Shown: positions 23,401-35,370, numbered from the stretch's first letter. The stretch: 64,000 nucleotides of DNA from Roridomyces roridus (GCA_029378245.1 JARKIF010000008.1:1922001-1986000); one strand, 5' to 3'. Notes: generated by a model from the letters alone, not told the origin. Made by a program: numbers and translations.

Positions 23401-24924
23401 CGGGTGTCGCCGCTGCAGAAGGCGCTCGTGGTGAGGCTTGTCAAGGAAGGCATTGGGGCCATGACGTTGGCTATTGGGGATGGGGCCAATGATGTTAGTA
23501 TGATTCAGGTGAGCATCTTGGTTTTACTTGTGAGACGTTGGCTGATGAGAGTAGGCTGCGGATGTTGGCGTCGGGATATCTGGCGAGGAGGGGCTGCAGG
23601 CCGTCAATTCGTCGGATTATGCGATTGCCCAGTTCCGCTTCCTCAAACGCTTATTGCTTGTCCATGGGCATTGGTCCTATGCGCGGAACGGCAACATGAT
23701 CCTGAATTTCTGGTACAAGAATATCGTCTGCATCGGTGTTTTGTGGTGGTTCCAGATATGGGACGGATGGGTGAGTGTTGTTCATCGTGACTCGAAACTT
23801 TTTACTCATCCAATTTACAGAGTGCCGCATAGTGAGGCAATTCCTCGATGACCTTACTGCCAAGCTGACTTGCTTTCAAGCGTTTTCGAGTATACCTATC
23901 TACTATGGTGGAATGCCTTCTGGACAATAGCCCCGGTCATCGCTATCGGAGTATTTGACCGACTCCTTGGTATGTCAGAATCTTTTGAGATTGACTCAAT
24001 ATCTCATATCCTGCAGACGCGGAAGCCCTCATGGCGCTTCCGGAACTGTATCGTTATGGACGGGAGGGGCACTGGTTCGGACTGCGGCACTTTGTATTAT
24101 ACATGCTCGACGGCGTTTACCAAGTAAGTCATCTTGGTCGTCTTGATTTTCCGCTGACGTCTTTTGGCCAGTCTGCTATCCTATTTTTCCTCATAAGATA
24201 TACTTATGACACGACTACGACTCGGCGTGACGGGTTCCATGTGTACCAATTCGAATTTTCTACGGTGCGTTTTCTTCGTCGGTCCCTGTTTGGTCGTTAC
24301 TCAGCCACGTTAGACCATGGCCATGGCCACCATCCTCACCGTCAACCTATTTAATGGCCTTAATGTAAATGTGTGGACGGGCTGGGTCTTCTTCGCGGTA
24401 TCCATCGGAATCATATTATCCTGGGTATACACTGTAAGCCTTCCGCCATCTCCTAGATTTTTCTTCCACTGACCTCCGCCTAGGCCATCTACTCTGTGAT
24501 TTCACCTGGGTGGATCGCCACACCAGTATACGGCAACGACCACTACCTCTTCCGCTCGGCCTACTTCTGGCTATGCATACCACTCACCGTCTGCCTCGCG
24601 CTGGCACCGAGATATCTAGCTCGTGCATGGGATTTCGGGGCTTTCGGTTCCATTCCCAGCGACGTGGATATTATGCGGTATATACGCCAGACGGAGCCTG
24701 GACGGGACCTCGGCCGGGACGGCCCCAAGTCTACCCAGCTCGAGCGCGGGCCATCGCCTTCCCGCTATAGCGTCGACACCCTGCCGGTTGGCCCCGTTCC
24801 AGACTTGCGCTCTGCGAGTACGACGGACATGTCTACCGGCCTGCGGAATCCCAGTCGTGGCTTTGGTTTTCGCGACAGAGGAGGGTGGCGTTGCGATGCA
24901 GCGGATACAGTCGAATCTCTCTGA
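20484..24924 (+). CDS. P4-type ATPase, phospholipid flippase (Dnf-like)
   Basis: A phospholipid-translocating ATPase that moves aminophospholipids to the cytosolic leaflet. Motifs in order: [14 protein letters not shown] before TM1; PADILI; the actuator-domain DGETNLK that replaces TGES of ion pumps; the phosphorylation motif DKTGTLTQ at an exon end; [17 protein letters not shown]; a degraded [35 protein letters not shown]; then six C-terminal membrane segments. About ten exons. The regulatory C-terminal tail changes frame near 24867-24871: after RGFGF the conserved-looking continuation ([20 protein letters not shown]) is in the next frame and runs to 25039, while the literal frame stops at 24924. 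That suggests one extra base, either real or an error. Confidence 0.93.
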
Positions 24925-25309
24925 GGCGCGGCAGAGTAACCGTCATCTTCCCCTGCGTCCGAGTCGTCTGCGATCCATAGGGAAAAACGTGCTTTCCATT
25001 GGGCGGCGCGGTTCACGGATTTCGAATACGAGCTCATGATATAAACGATGTACCTACACTCATGTCACGACTAATAGTAATATAGACTCGTCTTTGCTTT
25101 GAGCGAAAGGAATTAACAACGAGCGTGGTAGTGACATGAAGAGGCGCAAGTACGAAGGTCCAGTAAGAAGGAAGAAATCCGTATGACAAGAAACAAAAGC
25201 AAGCTATTCCGCGGATGTCCGCTGAAGGGTATACTAAAGTAAAAGTAAGCTTCTACAGACCAAGTGAAAAGGGGGGAGGCACATACAATGTCGATAGCAC
25301 AGGAAACAC

Positions 25310-26450
25310 TCAGCGTTGCTCCGCAGGACGCTGGTTGACACCCTCCTTCAGGGCAAGCAGTTGTTTTGAACGGAAGGCCTCGTAGTGGATCTGGGCTGTC
25401 GTCTCGATGAGGTCTTGCAAGTGGGTCCGCGTGAGGAAGTCACGGAGGTCCATAAACTCGCAGTGCTCCTTGTTCTCGACGTTGACGACGCCCCAGCGGT
25501 TCTTGCGCCCACGGACGGACTTGCCGTCGATAATGACGTTGGTTTCGGATCCGACGATGGCAAAGGGTATTTTTTGACGGATGCTCTCGTTGAGGAGGAC
25601 TTCCTCCTCCTCGTCCTCGTCCGTGTCAAAGGGATACAGCCGGATGTTGTGGTATACGAGCTCTTCCCGGATCTAAGTTTATTTAGCTTTGGGTGCGAGT
25701 TGTCAGGAGGGGCCACGTACCTTGGCCTTGAACGCCTCCTTCTCCTCGAGGGTGAGGCTGTCAGACTTGGCAATGACAGGGACGACGTTGACGACGTCGC
25801 TGAGCTTTTTCATGACAATGACGTCGATGGGGCGCAGGGAGTGGCCAGTGGGGTTGATAAAGTATAGGCAGCAGTGGATACGGGTGTCCTGGATGTAGCG
25901 GTCGCGCATAGCGGTAAGCTCCTTGCGGAGGTACGCGCTGTGCTGGTCCTTGATATACTTGACAATAGGGTCCCAGCTGTGTGAGCCATGAGTGAAAAGT
26001 GGTTAGCTGCAGCGACTATTTTACGTACCAGTTCTCGTTGTTGACCTGGTCACCGTACCCGGGTGTGTCCACAATGTTGAGCCGCAGCTTCACGCCGTTC
26101 TCGACAATGACTGCGACAGAGGTCATTTCGTGGTCCCCATGAGATGGAGAGACAACTGACCATGGGAGACGGCCTGAATCTCTGTTGTTTGCCTGACGGG
26201 CTCGTCCGACGCAAAACGCCCCTTGGAGTCAATCAAGTGGGAGGCGAAGATGGTGTTGATGAGGGTCGACTTCCCGAGACCCGTTTGCCCTGCAGACAGG
26301 TCGGCTTAGAGGAGGAGAAAAAAAGAGTGGTGGCGACGCACCGACGACGATGACATTGAATTGGAAACCGCGCTTGAGGAGCTTGTGCTCGATTTGCTGC
26401 GTAATCGAGTCGAAACCGACGTAGGAGTCTGCGCGAATTTCCTCTGCCAT
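25310..26450 (-). CDS. CDC10: Septin, Cdc10 type
   Basis: A filament-forming GTPase of the septin ring. The start MAEEIRADSYVGFDSITQQI and the following IEHKLLKRGFQFNVIVVG match the Cdc10 group. The P-loop (QTGLGKSTLINT) begins the next exon. The switch motif is DTPGYGD, the G4 motif AKSDS, and the septin-specific element contains GRKNRWGVVNVEN. It ends LKEGVNQRPAEQR without a C-terminal coiled coil, as is usual for Cdc10. Five exons on the minus strand. It works with other septins (Cdc3, Cdc11, Cdc12) at septa and the bud or hyphal tip cortex. No oddities. Confidence 0.95.
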
Positions 26451-28179
26451 GGGGTGTATAGGGAGTAGAGCAAGAACGGGGTCGGACGAGAGCTTGCCTG
26501 GGTTCTCACGGATTACCTAACGGGGATGTGATCTGCTCCTCCCTTTCTCAACTCTTTCCTCTGAGCGTAGCTTGGGTCCCTTCGAACTTGGTTGTTATTT
26601 TGGAACAGCCCGAATGGACATTTCTGTTATCAACAGCGGCGACGGGCCTCTGGCCGACATTCACGAGGGTTCCAATGCCATCTTTGTTGGTATCCGCCCT
26701 ACTCCGAGTCTCCGACTCGTCGGCCGCGAGTTCCAAAGCTGAAAAAAGGGAACCTTGCTTCCATTCAACGGGGCGAAAACCTTACCCATCCCCATACCCA
26801 CGCGAAATGCTGGACTTTGCCGGTCGTTGCCTTGATTACTTTCAACAAAAGAATTCCGTGTAAAAAGACTCCGACGAAGTGGCTTTGTGGTGCTCTACAT
26901 ATCCCATGGAGTCTACGGTCGAACCAGAAAAATCACCAAGGCCTGCAACTCTTCGTAACGACATGTTCAGTCAACGAGCTACGAAGCCGGTCGGCCCCTG
27001 TCGATTCCCGGGAGCGACTATGCCAGTCTCTGCGCTTACCCTTCCTGCGTAAGCCCGTCCAATCCTTCACCGTTCTCTAGCCTCATTCTCCGCAGACTCG
27101 ATCATATAATGACTCTTCGGGAAGAGGTTGAACATCACCGCGACTCATGTGCTCCCAGATCGAATATGTGTGGTTTGGCAAGTGGAGTCTTGTACTCTCG
27201 TCGTTTTTTCTTTCTTCTATGCTGTACCTGTTCATAGCTTTGCTTTGGGTATTCTGCACGATTCTGAAAACGGTCGTTAACGATCCCAGGATATACGCTT
27301 GCTTCCTTGTCGTGAGCTTTCTTTTTAGTCGTTGGTCGTAGATTGATGTCGGTTTGGCAGGTTTTCTACCTATTGCATGTCGAATCAAGTGTTCCTGCTG
27401 CTAGAATCCTGACTGTATCCAGTCAACGTCCGCTCACCGCCATCGAACGAGGTAAATCAAGAGGCCACACGTAACTGACTACATATACATTCTGTATGTT
27501 CAGGCGTGAGGATGTCTCCATGCAAATTTTCGCCTGTTCAACATTCTCTCCAAGTTGCCAGCCATCTTACTTGACTCAGACCTTCACAAGCAGTGTCATC
27601 ATCTCAACAGCATATTTGTCCTCCTCCTGAGAGTGCACATTATTCGAGGCAATTCAACCAAAATGTCGTGTTTTCTCCTCCCACTGGCCAGCCTTGGAAT
27701 TTCAAACGACGGCAGCTATGTCGCTCTTATGCCGTCTTGCCTTTGAAAGTGATCACCGTTTAGTACTCTACAGCCTCTGGTCACGGCGTCAGACGTCTGC
27801 ATTGACGCAGTGACTTCCCTCTTGGTTCAACGCGCCGTTATATTTCAAAAGTCTGCAATCGTGTTTATCTTGACCCTTCACAAAGCCGCTTTGTCCTTGT
27901 CTTGAATGTGTGTACATTCGGTTTATGCAGCTTTATGATTATAATATTGAGTGAGTCTGTGAAGTGTTGGTATTCATTCTACGCAGGTTGTCATTTGCGT
28001 GAGCACCACTTATTCTTGAATGACTGGCCAGTTCTATGCCATTTTACTGTTGAACGTAAAGACGACCGAGGTTCCCGCAGCAAGTACATGTTCCAGTAGT
28101 GTATCCAGGGGGTGGCTGTCCGCGATGCCAACAATTACTTACCAATCAATCAATCAATCACAACCTAATAAGGACCGCC
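26451..28179. other. 1.7-kb intergenic region; only a weak relic seen
   Basis: No complete gene is recognised between septin and the HYPK gene. A possible DUF6533-like membrane protein relic is listed separately at 26963-27205. Just before the HYPK start there is a short (ATCA)n run at 28143-28160. Promoters for both flanking genes should lie at the two ends. Confidence 0.45.
26963..27205 (+). pseudogene. Possible relic of a DUF6533-type membrane protein
   Basis: After an intron-like gap (27048-27094), the reading SALTLPALDHIMTLREE is followed about 32 nt later by IEYVWFGKWSLV. In agaricomycete DUF6533 proteins the same order occurs: a hydrophobic segment, a (Y/L)DH-x2-TL-x-EE stretch, then a VW-x2-KWS segment. 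The 32-nt gap is too short for a normal intron here, and the expected following helices are not found in a consistent frame. Weak evidence; it could be chance. Confidence 0.25.
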
Positions 28180-28576
28180 ATGGCGAACCGCACGAATGGC
28201 CGCCCCGAGCCCGAAGTCATCATGAACGTTAGTCCATCCTTGCATAAAAAGATATCCGTACTCACCTCCACCACCAAAAGTACGGCGACGGCTTCTCCTA
28301 CGTCAAAGGGACGATGCAGGAGGCCTATCGCCCAGGCGGCATCCTCGAGCGTCCCCCAGTCCTGACCCCCGCGCCCGCACTCACAAAAGCTGAACTCCAA
28401 TTGATACGTCGTGAGGACGTCGATATCATCGTACGTTGTTCTCATCCTCCGCGGTCATTCATTCATAAAATGTCACAGGTAAATGAATTCGAGATCCCTA
28501 AAACACAGGCGGAGCGCCTGCTCGTGGAGCACAAGGGGAACGTCGTAGATGCGTTACGTGCGCTGACGGAGTTATA
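28180..28576 (+). CDS. HYPK-like UBA-domain protein (NatA/ribosome-associated)
   Basis: A small three-exon gene: 28180-28227, then from TACGGCGACGG (YGDGFSYVKG), then a last exon ending at 28576. The C-terminus (VNEFEIPKTQAERLLVEHKG then NVVDALRALTEL) is the UBA-type helix bundle found in huntingtin-interacting protein K and in the NAC alpha tail. Before it is the LIRREDVDIIV helix, as in HYPK (VTIKKEDLELI). HYPK binds the Naa15-Naa10 N-terminal acetyltransferase at the ribosome. Total about 100 residues, close to the family's size. The start ATG is in a GCCATGG context. Well supported despite its small size. Confidence 0.85.
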
Positions 28577-29144
28577 GCATGCCGCGTGTATTCGAATTCG
28601 AGTTCTTGGAACCATTAATCGTCAAGATTCTGCGGCCTTTTCAAAACGCCGTGTTGGACGAGAACCACGGGCTTGATGTCTTCTCTTTTACTCGCAGTAC
28701 GTTTAGGAGAGATCTTTTTCCTTTTGGAATACCAAGAACTCAGTGGTGTCTCAATGGTGTCTTGTTCTGAGCTCGACATTGTACCTCAGTGATAGCCAAC
28801 TCTAGTCAGCCAGCCCTGAATGCCTCGGCCACGTTTCGCGAGGCAATTTCAACCCCGCTCAAGGATCTACATAGATATATGTAAGTGGACCTATTCCGAC
28901 TCTATTCCGCGCGGAGTGAATCCATCCTCTGTTCCGTTTGAATGGATGTTGACGAATATCTTCAATTGTGCCCAAGCAACCCCCGCCGATCATTCAGAAG
29001 GGCCCAGACACGGGAGTGACGGCGACAAAAGCAGCCGTTCACCAAGATTTGTTCAGATTTCCGCAGTCGCGCTGTACACATATACTGGTTTGGATGAAAC
29101 AATATACAATATCTATCCCTGTTCGTACATGCACATAAATTTCA
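28577..29144. other. Convergent intergenic region; no gene recognised
   Basis: Lies between the ends of HYPK (plus) and the hydrolase (minus), so it holds two 3' regions. A 155-residue plus ORF at 28820-29287 overlaps the hydrolase's last exon antisense and has no family features. Confidence 0.5.
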
Positions 29145-30357
29145 TCACAGACGCGCGGGTGTGGGAGATGTTAAAAACTTCTCCACGACATCATGCCACA
29201 CCTGAATGCCAAAATACTCAAACCACATATGCCCAAACTCCAGATTCTCCACCGCGCCCGGATGGGAACCAACTTGAACTGATTTAGCCCAGGGAATGCG
29301 CTGCAGAATTTCCTCGCCACAATACAGGCGGGATGATGGCGTCGAGATCGCCGTGGATGACCAAGAATTGGGTGCTGCGCGGTAGTTTGGCGTGCATACC
29401 GGTAAATTCGATGCGCCCCGTCTGAATGAGGTGAGTCGAAGGGCGATTTTACTTTGAAGAAGTGCTTACGGATTTCACCTGCTTCACTGGAAGAGAATCA
29501 AGACCATGGTTTAGGAAGTGAGCAGATACGCACGCATCATTCGCTGAGGTCTACACCCTGGTTAAATTATGAAAAAAGCAGAAGACAAGAGCTGACCGTC
29601 CGGAGATTCTGGATCGAAGGAGGCGGTCGAAATCTTCTGCATTCCTAGGATCCGCAAGCCACTTTTTGTCCAGCGAGAGTTCAAGATTAGGCCTTGCAAT
29701 ATCCAGTTTCTCTTGTTCCGTGAGCGGCCTGCCCAAATCAGGTAGAGGAGTAATAGGAAGTCCATAACGCTTGTCGCGTAAAGGAGAGCACAACGTTCCT
29801 GCGAGCACGACGTGGGTGACTCGGAAGGGCAGAGGGGTTGGGCGGACAGGGTGGTAGGGTAAGAATAAAAGCTGTTGGGTGACGATTCCTGCGAACGACC
29901 TCAAAAATGGTATTGACGATTGAGCAGCATACATACCACCCATGGAGAACCCACAGATGGCGATTTCCTTCCAGCCCAAGCGTTCAAGTACGAAGAGCAA
30001 ATCACGAGCGAGACCCTCGATTGAAATTTCGTCGTCGCGAGTTGCCAGTTTAGATTCCCCCATGCCTCTACAGGAACACAGGCTCGATTGACCTCTGGCT
30101 GTTGATCGCAGATTACGCACTTACCTGTGATCGTAGACGAGGACTGGTATTAGGTCCATAAGTACTGGGCGCAATTCTAACAACGTTTCAAAGTCACCTG
30201 GACGCACGCGGCTCAGCGAGGTTGCCAGACGCTCCCAGTCACCCTGGAGCGACCCAACGCCGCCTACGCACACGAATGGCGTGGTACGGCCGATATGTTC
30301 ATCCCCAAGAACACGATAACTGATCTGGGCGCCGTCCGGGTGAACCGCGTAAGGCAT
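29145..30357 (-). CDS. Alpha/beta-hydrolase, tandem copy A
   Basis: Minus-strand hydrolase starting MPYAVHPDGAQISYRVLGDE. Motifs: VLVYDHRGMGES, then the nucleophile elbow GFSMGG at an exon end (IAICGFSMGG), then VTQQLLFLPYHPVRPTPLPF. The C-terminal part has VIHGDLDAIIPP with the likely acid and EFGHMWFEYFG with the likely base. At about 29325-29330 the frame shifts by one: the literal frame runs into a stop soon after, while the next frame continues YCGEEILQRIPWAKSV to a stop at 29145. The neighbour copy B has the matching EILRRIPGARFVEVG in frame, which supports this end. So copy A is either frameshifted or has a sequence error. The reaction is unknown. Confidence 0.8.
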
Positions 30358-30553
30358 GGTGGCGAAAGGCAGGGACGAGGTCGCTCGGCTACTATCTGCA
30401 ACCGGACTCTGGAACAAACACCCCATTTGGAAGATCAACGTTTGAAAGTTTTGAACCACAACGGGTGCAGTGACCGAGGACAGCGGGTACAATGGACGAT
30501 TGCAGCGAAGAATAACGAATTACATAGCATAGTTCAACGTTCAGGGTCCAGGA

Positions 30554-31959
30554 TTATGTCTCTTTCCCGACCTTCAAAAATTCTCTAATCAAATGCTCCC
30601 AAACGAGCGCGGGGAAATATAATGTAAAGTTGTGGCCAAAGGTGAGGGTAGGAAGCTTTCCGGGCTCAGGTCCGACCTCGACGAACCGGGCGCCGGGTAT
30701 GCGCCGCAGAATTTCCTAGGGTGACAAGGATGAGATGAGATGGAAAGGGGCGGCCGAAAAATGGTTGACGTGCTTTACTGCATTCGAAGGGGATTATCTC
30801 ATCCGCTTCGCCGTGGAGAACAAGGACTGGGAGCTCCTCTGGAAGCTTCCCTAAAAGGTCACCAAAGTCGAATAGTTGGAGCTGCACAGAATCGTTTCAA
30901 ATTTAGCAAGGGACGCAGACAGAAGTGCATGCTCACCGCTTTTCGCTGTCGACCTGAAATAATGAGCAAGAAATTTCAGGATACTTGGCTATACGCACTG
31001 ATAGTATGCAGTGACCGTGGGCTGAGAGGAAAGACTCAGTGACAAGAGGCGGGATATTGTTCAATCAGACATACGTCCCAGACATGACTCGTTGAATCAT
31101 GAATTCCTGACGGGTTTTAGACGGGAATGATATCGATGCCAGAGTCCACGAACCAAATACTGTCCGTGGGCCTTTACCCACGTTTCGTCGACGGTGGATA
31201 ATATTGTTCGCCGAATGTATGCGTATCGCTCCCCAGGATCGGGCGGTGTCGGTGCTGCTGTTGGTGGTTCTGGCAGGTGCTTCAAGCTGCAGGAACGTTA
31301 TTGTTCTCTAATACGCGGTCGGGAAACAGCTAAATACCCATATTCTGGATCGCGCAAGACCTCCGATCGTGTAGAGGCCAGGATAACATGTGTGATTCGG
31401 AATGGCAGTGGTGTAGGATTTGTAGGCAGGTATGGGAGGACGAGTAGCTGCTGTACCACGACCCCTGAGAATAAACATAAAAATCGATTCAATTTTCGGA
31501 CGAGGCCACCCACCGCCCATAGAATAACCAAGAATGGCGACTTCTTGCCAGCCTAAATGACTGATCAAGAAAACAAGGTCCCGAGCTAGAGTCTCCATCG
31601 TAAATTCATCGTCCGTAACGTCTGGAGGAGACTTGGAATCCCCAATTGCCCTACGCAATTTAAAATCGAGGCACAGCGACATGACCTGAACAATTTACCG
31701 GTGGTCGTATACCAACACTAGATTTCATGCTTCAGAAACATGCCCGCACAATAAAAAAAAGGTACAAACCAGGTCTAGTCTGTGCCCACGTCGTACTGAG
31801 TCGGACCCAATCTTCGCGTGTCGAGGCCATCCCGCAAACCAGAACGAGAGGCAGCGCGCCTTGCTCCGCCTCGAAATGCCGAGCGCCAAGTACGTCATAG
31901 GCCAACACGGCGCCATCGGGAAGGACACAAGTCTTGGGCGGGCTCTTGCTGGCAGACAT
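30554..31959 (-). CDS. Alpha/beta-hydrolase, tandem copy B
   Basis: A paralogue of copy A in the same orientation, 200 bp upstream of it in transcription order. It starts MSASKSPPKTCVLPDGAVLA, then LPLVLVCGMASTREDW, the elbow GYSMGG (VAILGYSMGG), and VVQQLLVLPYLPTNPTPLPF, which mirrors copy A. The C-terminal part is LVLHGEADEIIPFE and EILRRIPGARFVEVG, then TFGHNF with the likely catalytic His. It ends FLKVGKET at 30554. The region 30900-31300 contains short exons with stops between them, so the middle joins are uncertain. Unlike copy A, the final exon is intact. Confidence 0.78.
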
Positions 31960-32360
31960 AATATGGACGAGGCAGTTGAGACCCGCTCCGCGAGTTGTGT
32001 ATCCGTTGAAAAAAACGCCATATTTAAGCAACGAACGCGGGTCCAGATGCACATCCGCAAAAAGTTGTGCAGCATGTCCTCAATTGCTCCCGAATTTCAT
32101 TCAGCCCATCTGACTGCTCCCGGGAAGATTGTGGGTGGCGCGGATGCAATGTAATTATGCCTCGAGGCCATTGCAGCCGGGTCAGACTCTCTTAGCGGGA
32201 AGCCTTGGAAAGCAGTCATAAAAATGCGTGGTATTGGGACGTGCTAGACGTAGGTAATTGTAGAACGTGGTATTACCGTGTATATGGATGTTCCGCCTGC
32301 CCCGGATGGTGTTCGGATACTGAGTGGTAAAAGGCATAACTGCGATGGCGCAGGGCCTGG

Positions 32361-33988
32361 TCAAGTGAATTTGATGCTGTGGCTCTCCATCTGTCAAAGA
32401 TATGACTTGAGCAGCTCTCTCGGACAGACAAAGGACCAACGTACAGTGATTTCACCCCCGCGATAGCTTCCGCGCTTTTTCTTGTTCTTCTCCTTGCGGA
32501 ACCCGGCTCCGCGGGTGACAATGAGGTCGTTGTGGGCGCGCTGACCGTAGTCATTCGTCGGCCCTGACTGTAAACCCGATGAGTACTAGTTTCACAGGGA
32601 CGAAGAGAGACGTATTTCACCTTCATCTGATATCTATTGTCAATCAAGTTGCCTGTGTCTACGCTGGTCGGATCGATTCTACGGAACGGCGCATTAATTT
32701 TGCGGGCAGCCTTTCCATTTCCACCCCTTGACAGCTGCTGCGGCGGATCGGAAACTTTGACGACCGCTGTGGGGACGGAGGCGCCACCCTCTGTTGTGCG
32801 ACGCTTTTTCGTCACCTGGATGTCGTCTGCGGGGGTCTCGGCGACGACGGTCGCCTTCGATCCCTTTTTCTTGGCTGGAGACGAGTCCGAGTTGGCCGAG
32901 GAGTCCGAGGATGATGACGAGTCCGAGTCGGAATCAGAGGACGATGAAGAGTCGGAATCAGACGACGAATCTGAATCAGAGTCCGAGTCTGAGGATGATG
33001 CCTTTTTGACCGGGACAGCAGCCGCCGCAGGTACATCTCCCGCTACGCTCGGAGTAGAAAGCGTGCGACTCGAATCGCGTTCGGGTGCCTTTGCAGGTTT
33101 TCCCTCGTCGGAATCACTTGACTCATCGTCTGCAGCAAAAAACCTCAGTTTACTGGACGCAGATAAAAGGCACAGCAGCCGCACCTGATTCGTCACCAGA
33201 ATCATCCGACGAGTCGCTCGAGCTCGAGGAATCTGCTGCAGTGGCGTGAGCAAGGTGAGTATGTTTTCGCACACGAGCACGCACGTTGCGCGGGTTTTGA
33301 TTTTACTTTAGCAGCAGCAGATGATTTCACTTTTACTGCAGGAGCCGCCGCAATTTTGGGTGCAACTTCCGATTCAGAGTCACTCGAGCTCGAGGAATCT
33401 GCTGCAGTGGCGTGAGCAATGTGAGTATGTTTCCACACACGAGCACGCACGTTGCACGGGTTTTGATTTTACTTTAGCAGCAACAGCAAGTGGTTTCACT
33501 TTTGCTGCAGGAGCCGCCGCCGTGATTTTGGGTGCAGCTTCCGATTCGGAGTCAGAGTCGGAACTAGAAGACGAGGAGGCCTTTGCCTTTGCCTTGATCT
33601 TCTTGGACTTGCTCGAGGCGGAAGAGGAGGAAGATGACGAGCTCGAAGAACTAGAGTCGCTAGAGTCGCTGCTAGAATCGCTCGAGCTGGATTGGGGACT
33701 GCCGCTTTTGTCAGAAAGAATCAGACCAAGTGAGCAGCCAGACGCACGATGTTGGCGCGGTCTTCATCAACTGCCATTCCCGTATAATATCCTCAAGATG
33801 TGGTCCGTCGACGTCCAGATCCTTCAAAACGACGACGTCCTTGACCGCTTTTTTCAAGGCTTCGGCAGCCTTTGAATGGTCTTTTTTCCTCAGAAACGCA
33901 TGTATGAGAGTATACGTCCCTGTGGAAATGGCAATTAGCGTGTAATGGAGGTCCGAAATAAGAGCGTACGAGCAAGAGTGCCGTCCAT
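32361..33988 (-). CDS. SRP40/Nopp140-like nucleolar protein
   Basis: Minus-strand gene with a LisH-like N-terminus (MDGTLAR, then TYTLIHAFLRKKDHSKAAEA), a long Ser/Asp/Glu and Lys/Ala alternating middle, and the SRP40 C-terminal domain. The last includes NAPFRRIDPTSVDTGNLIDN, NDYGQRAHNDLIVTRGAGFR and KKRGSYRGGEIT, and the final exon encodes MESHSIKFT. Srp40/Nopp140 proteins are nucleolar chaperones of snoRNPs and RNA polymerase I factors; phosphorylation by CK2 of the serine tracts is usual. An intron runs between GGEIT and MESHS. The middle carries a 166-bp exon-intron tandem duplication (33217-33551). Confidence 0.88.
33217..33551. repeat. 166-bp direct tandem duplication of one exon plus one intron
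   Basis: Copy A begins at 33217 and copy B at 33383, both with CTCGAGCTCGAGGAATCTG and very similar throughout. Copy B carries a 3-bp insertion. On the coding (minus) strand each unit contains a 49-nt intron (33236-33284 and 33402-33450; donor GTGCGT, acceptor CTGCAG). The exon between them is 33285-33401, 117 nt or 39 codons, so the duplication keeps frame. Confidence 0.85.
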
Positions 33989-34181
33989 TCGTGCTGGAAA
34001 AAAGTTGGAGGAGTGTTACGTGATCGTAACGGCGTAACTCCTTCCATCATCTCCGTGCATTGAAGCGGACCTTGTTTTTCACCCAATTCCAGCCCTTCCT
34101 GGGTCGCTGGGCTTTTCTGAGGACACTTTTGAAACTTATCCAGCTCTCTTGGCTCTTGACCGACATTTTCCGCGGGCAGAA

Positions 34182-35292
34182 ATGAAGAAAAAGGCAAGAT
34201 AAGCGCTGCTCGGAGGCGCCGTCGACTTATCCTGATCCCAAGGTCCTTCTTATGGGCGCGTCTGGGAGTGGAAAGACGTCTATGCGTTCTCTCATCTTGT
34301 ATGTCCACGTCTACCGCCTACTTGGATGACCGACCGAACCCGTTGTGACTAGTTCCAACAACCCGGCCTCATTAACCACGCGGTTGGGTGCGACGATAGA
34401 CGTGGAGCAGAACCACGTTCGCTTTCTTGGTGACCTTATTCTGAACTTGTGGGACTGCGGCGGGCAGGACGCGTTCATGGACTCGTATCTCACGACGCAG
34501 CGGTCCACCATCTTCCAGCACGTCGGCGTGCTTATCTATGTCTTTGACGTAGAGACGAACGAGATGCACAAGGACCTCGAGTACTACCGCGACTGCCTCG
34601 AGGGACTACGGCAGTATAGTCCCGACGCAGCCGTGTTCCTCCTCGTGCACAAGATGGATCTTGCACGCGACAGGGACGCGACGTTTGAGAAGAAGAAGAA
34701 GGACCTGCAGGAACAGAGTGACAAGGTGCAAGGGCCCGCTGCGATTCCCGTCACGGTGTTTGGGACGAGTATCTACGACGAAAGTCTCTACAGGGTAAGC
34801 CTCAGTCGTCCAGTTGTATCCATCCAACAGCGTGCAGGCCTGGTCGAGCATAGTGCACACCCTGATTCCCAATGCGGCGGTTCTCTCCAAACACCTCACC
34901 ATCTTTGCTGAAGCGTGCAGCGCAACCGAGGTCATCCTCTTTGAGCGCACCACCTTTCTCGTCATCGCCACGAGTTCTCCGCCGTCTGCGAACCTCGAGC
35001 CGACGCGTTACGAGCGCACTTCGGAGCTGATCAAGGCTTTCAAACGCTCTTGTTCCCGAGTCCGCGAGGAATTTCACGCGCTCGAGATGGAGCTCCCGCA
35101 GTTTTCAGCCGTACTGGATGAATTGACCAAGAACACTTATATCTTGATCATAGTCCATGACCCCGCCGTTGGTTTGTCGCCGTCGTCCTCAGATGACTCT
35201 TGGCTAATATTTTGCTGATAGAAACTGCTGCATTGCGATTGAATGTGCGGATGGCGAGACGGAAATTTGAGCAGCTGCAAGGACTGACATGA
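34182..35292 (+). CDS. Gtr1/RagA family GTPase
   Basis: A Rag-type small GTPase that recruits and activates TORC1 at the vacuole in response to amino acids, as a Gtr1-Gtr2 heterodimer. The first exon is only MKKK (34182-34193). A 49-nt intron (34194-34242) with a GC donor (GCAAGA) and AG acceptor joins it in frame to VLLMGASGSGKTSMRSLIF, the P-loop. Then come RLGATIDVE (switch I), LNLWDCGGQDAFM (G3), and HKMDL, the Rag form of the NKxD motif. The C-terminal roadblock domain starts near AWSSIVHTLIPNAAVL and the protein ends KFEQLQGLT. RagA/Gtr1-type rather than RagC/Gtr2, by the start and switch sequence. Confidence 0.94.
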
Positions 35293-35370
35293 GAAGAAGA
35301 ACTAATCTGTACCATATAATCCCTACGCTACGAACACTTTTATTAGTATTCATCTGTGCCCGAACGCATC

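Noticed and set aside
33321..33875. 184-residue plus-strand acidic ORF
   Set aside because: Mirror of the Ser/Lys repeats of the SRP40-like gene on the other strand.
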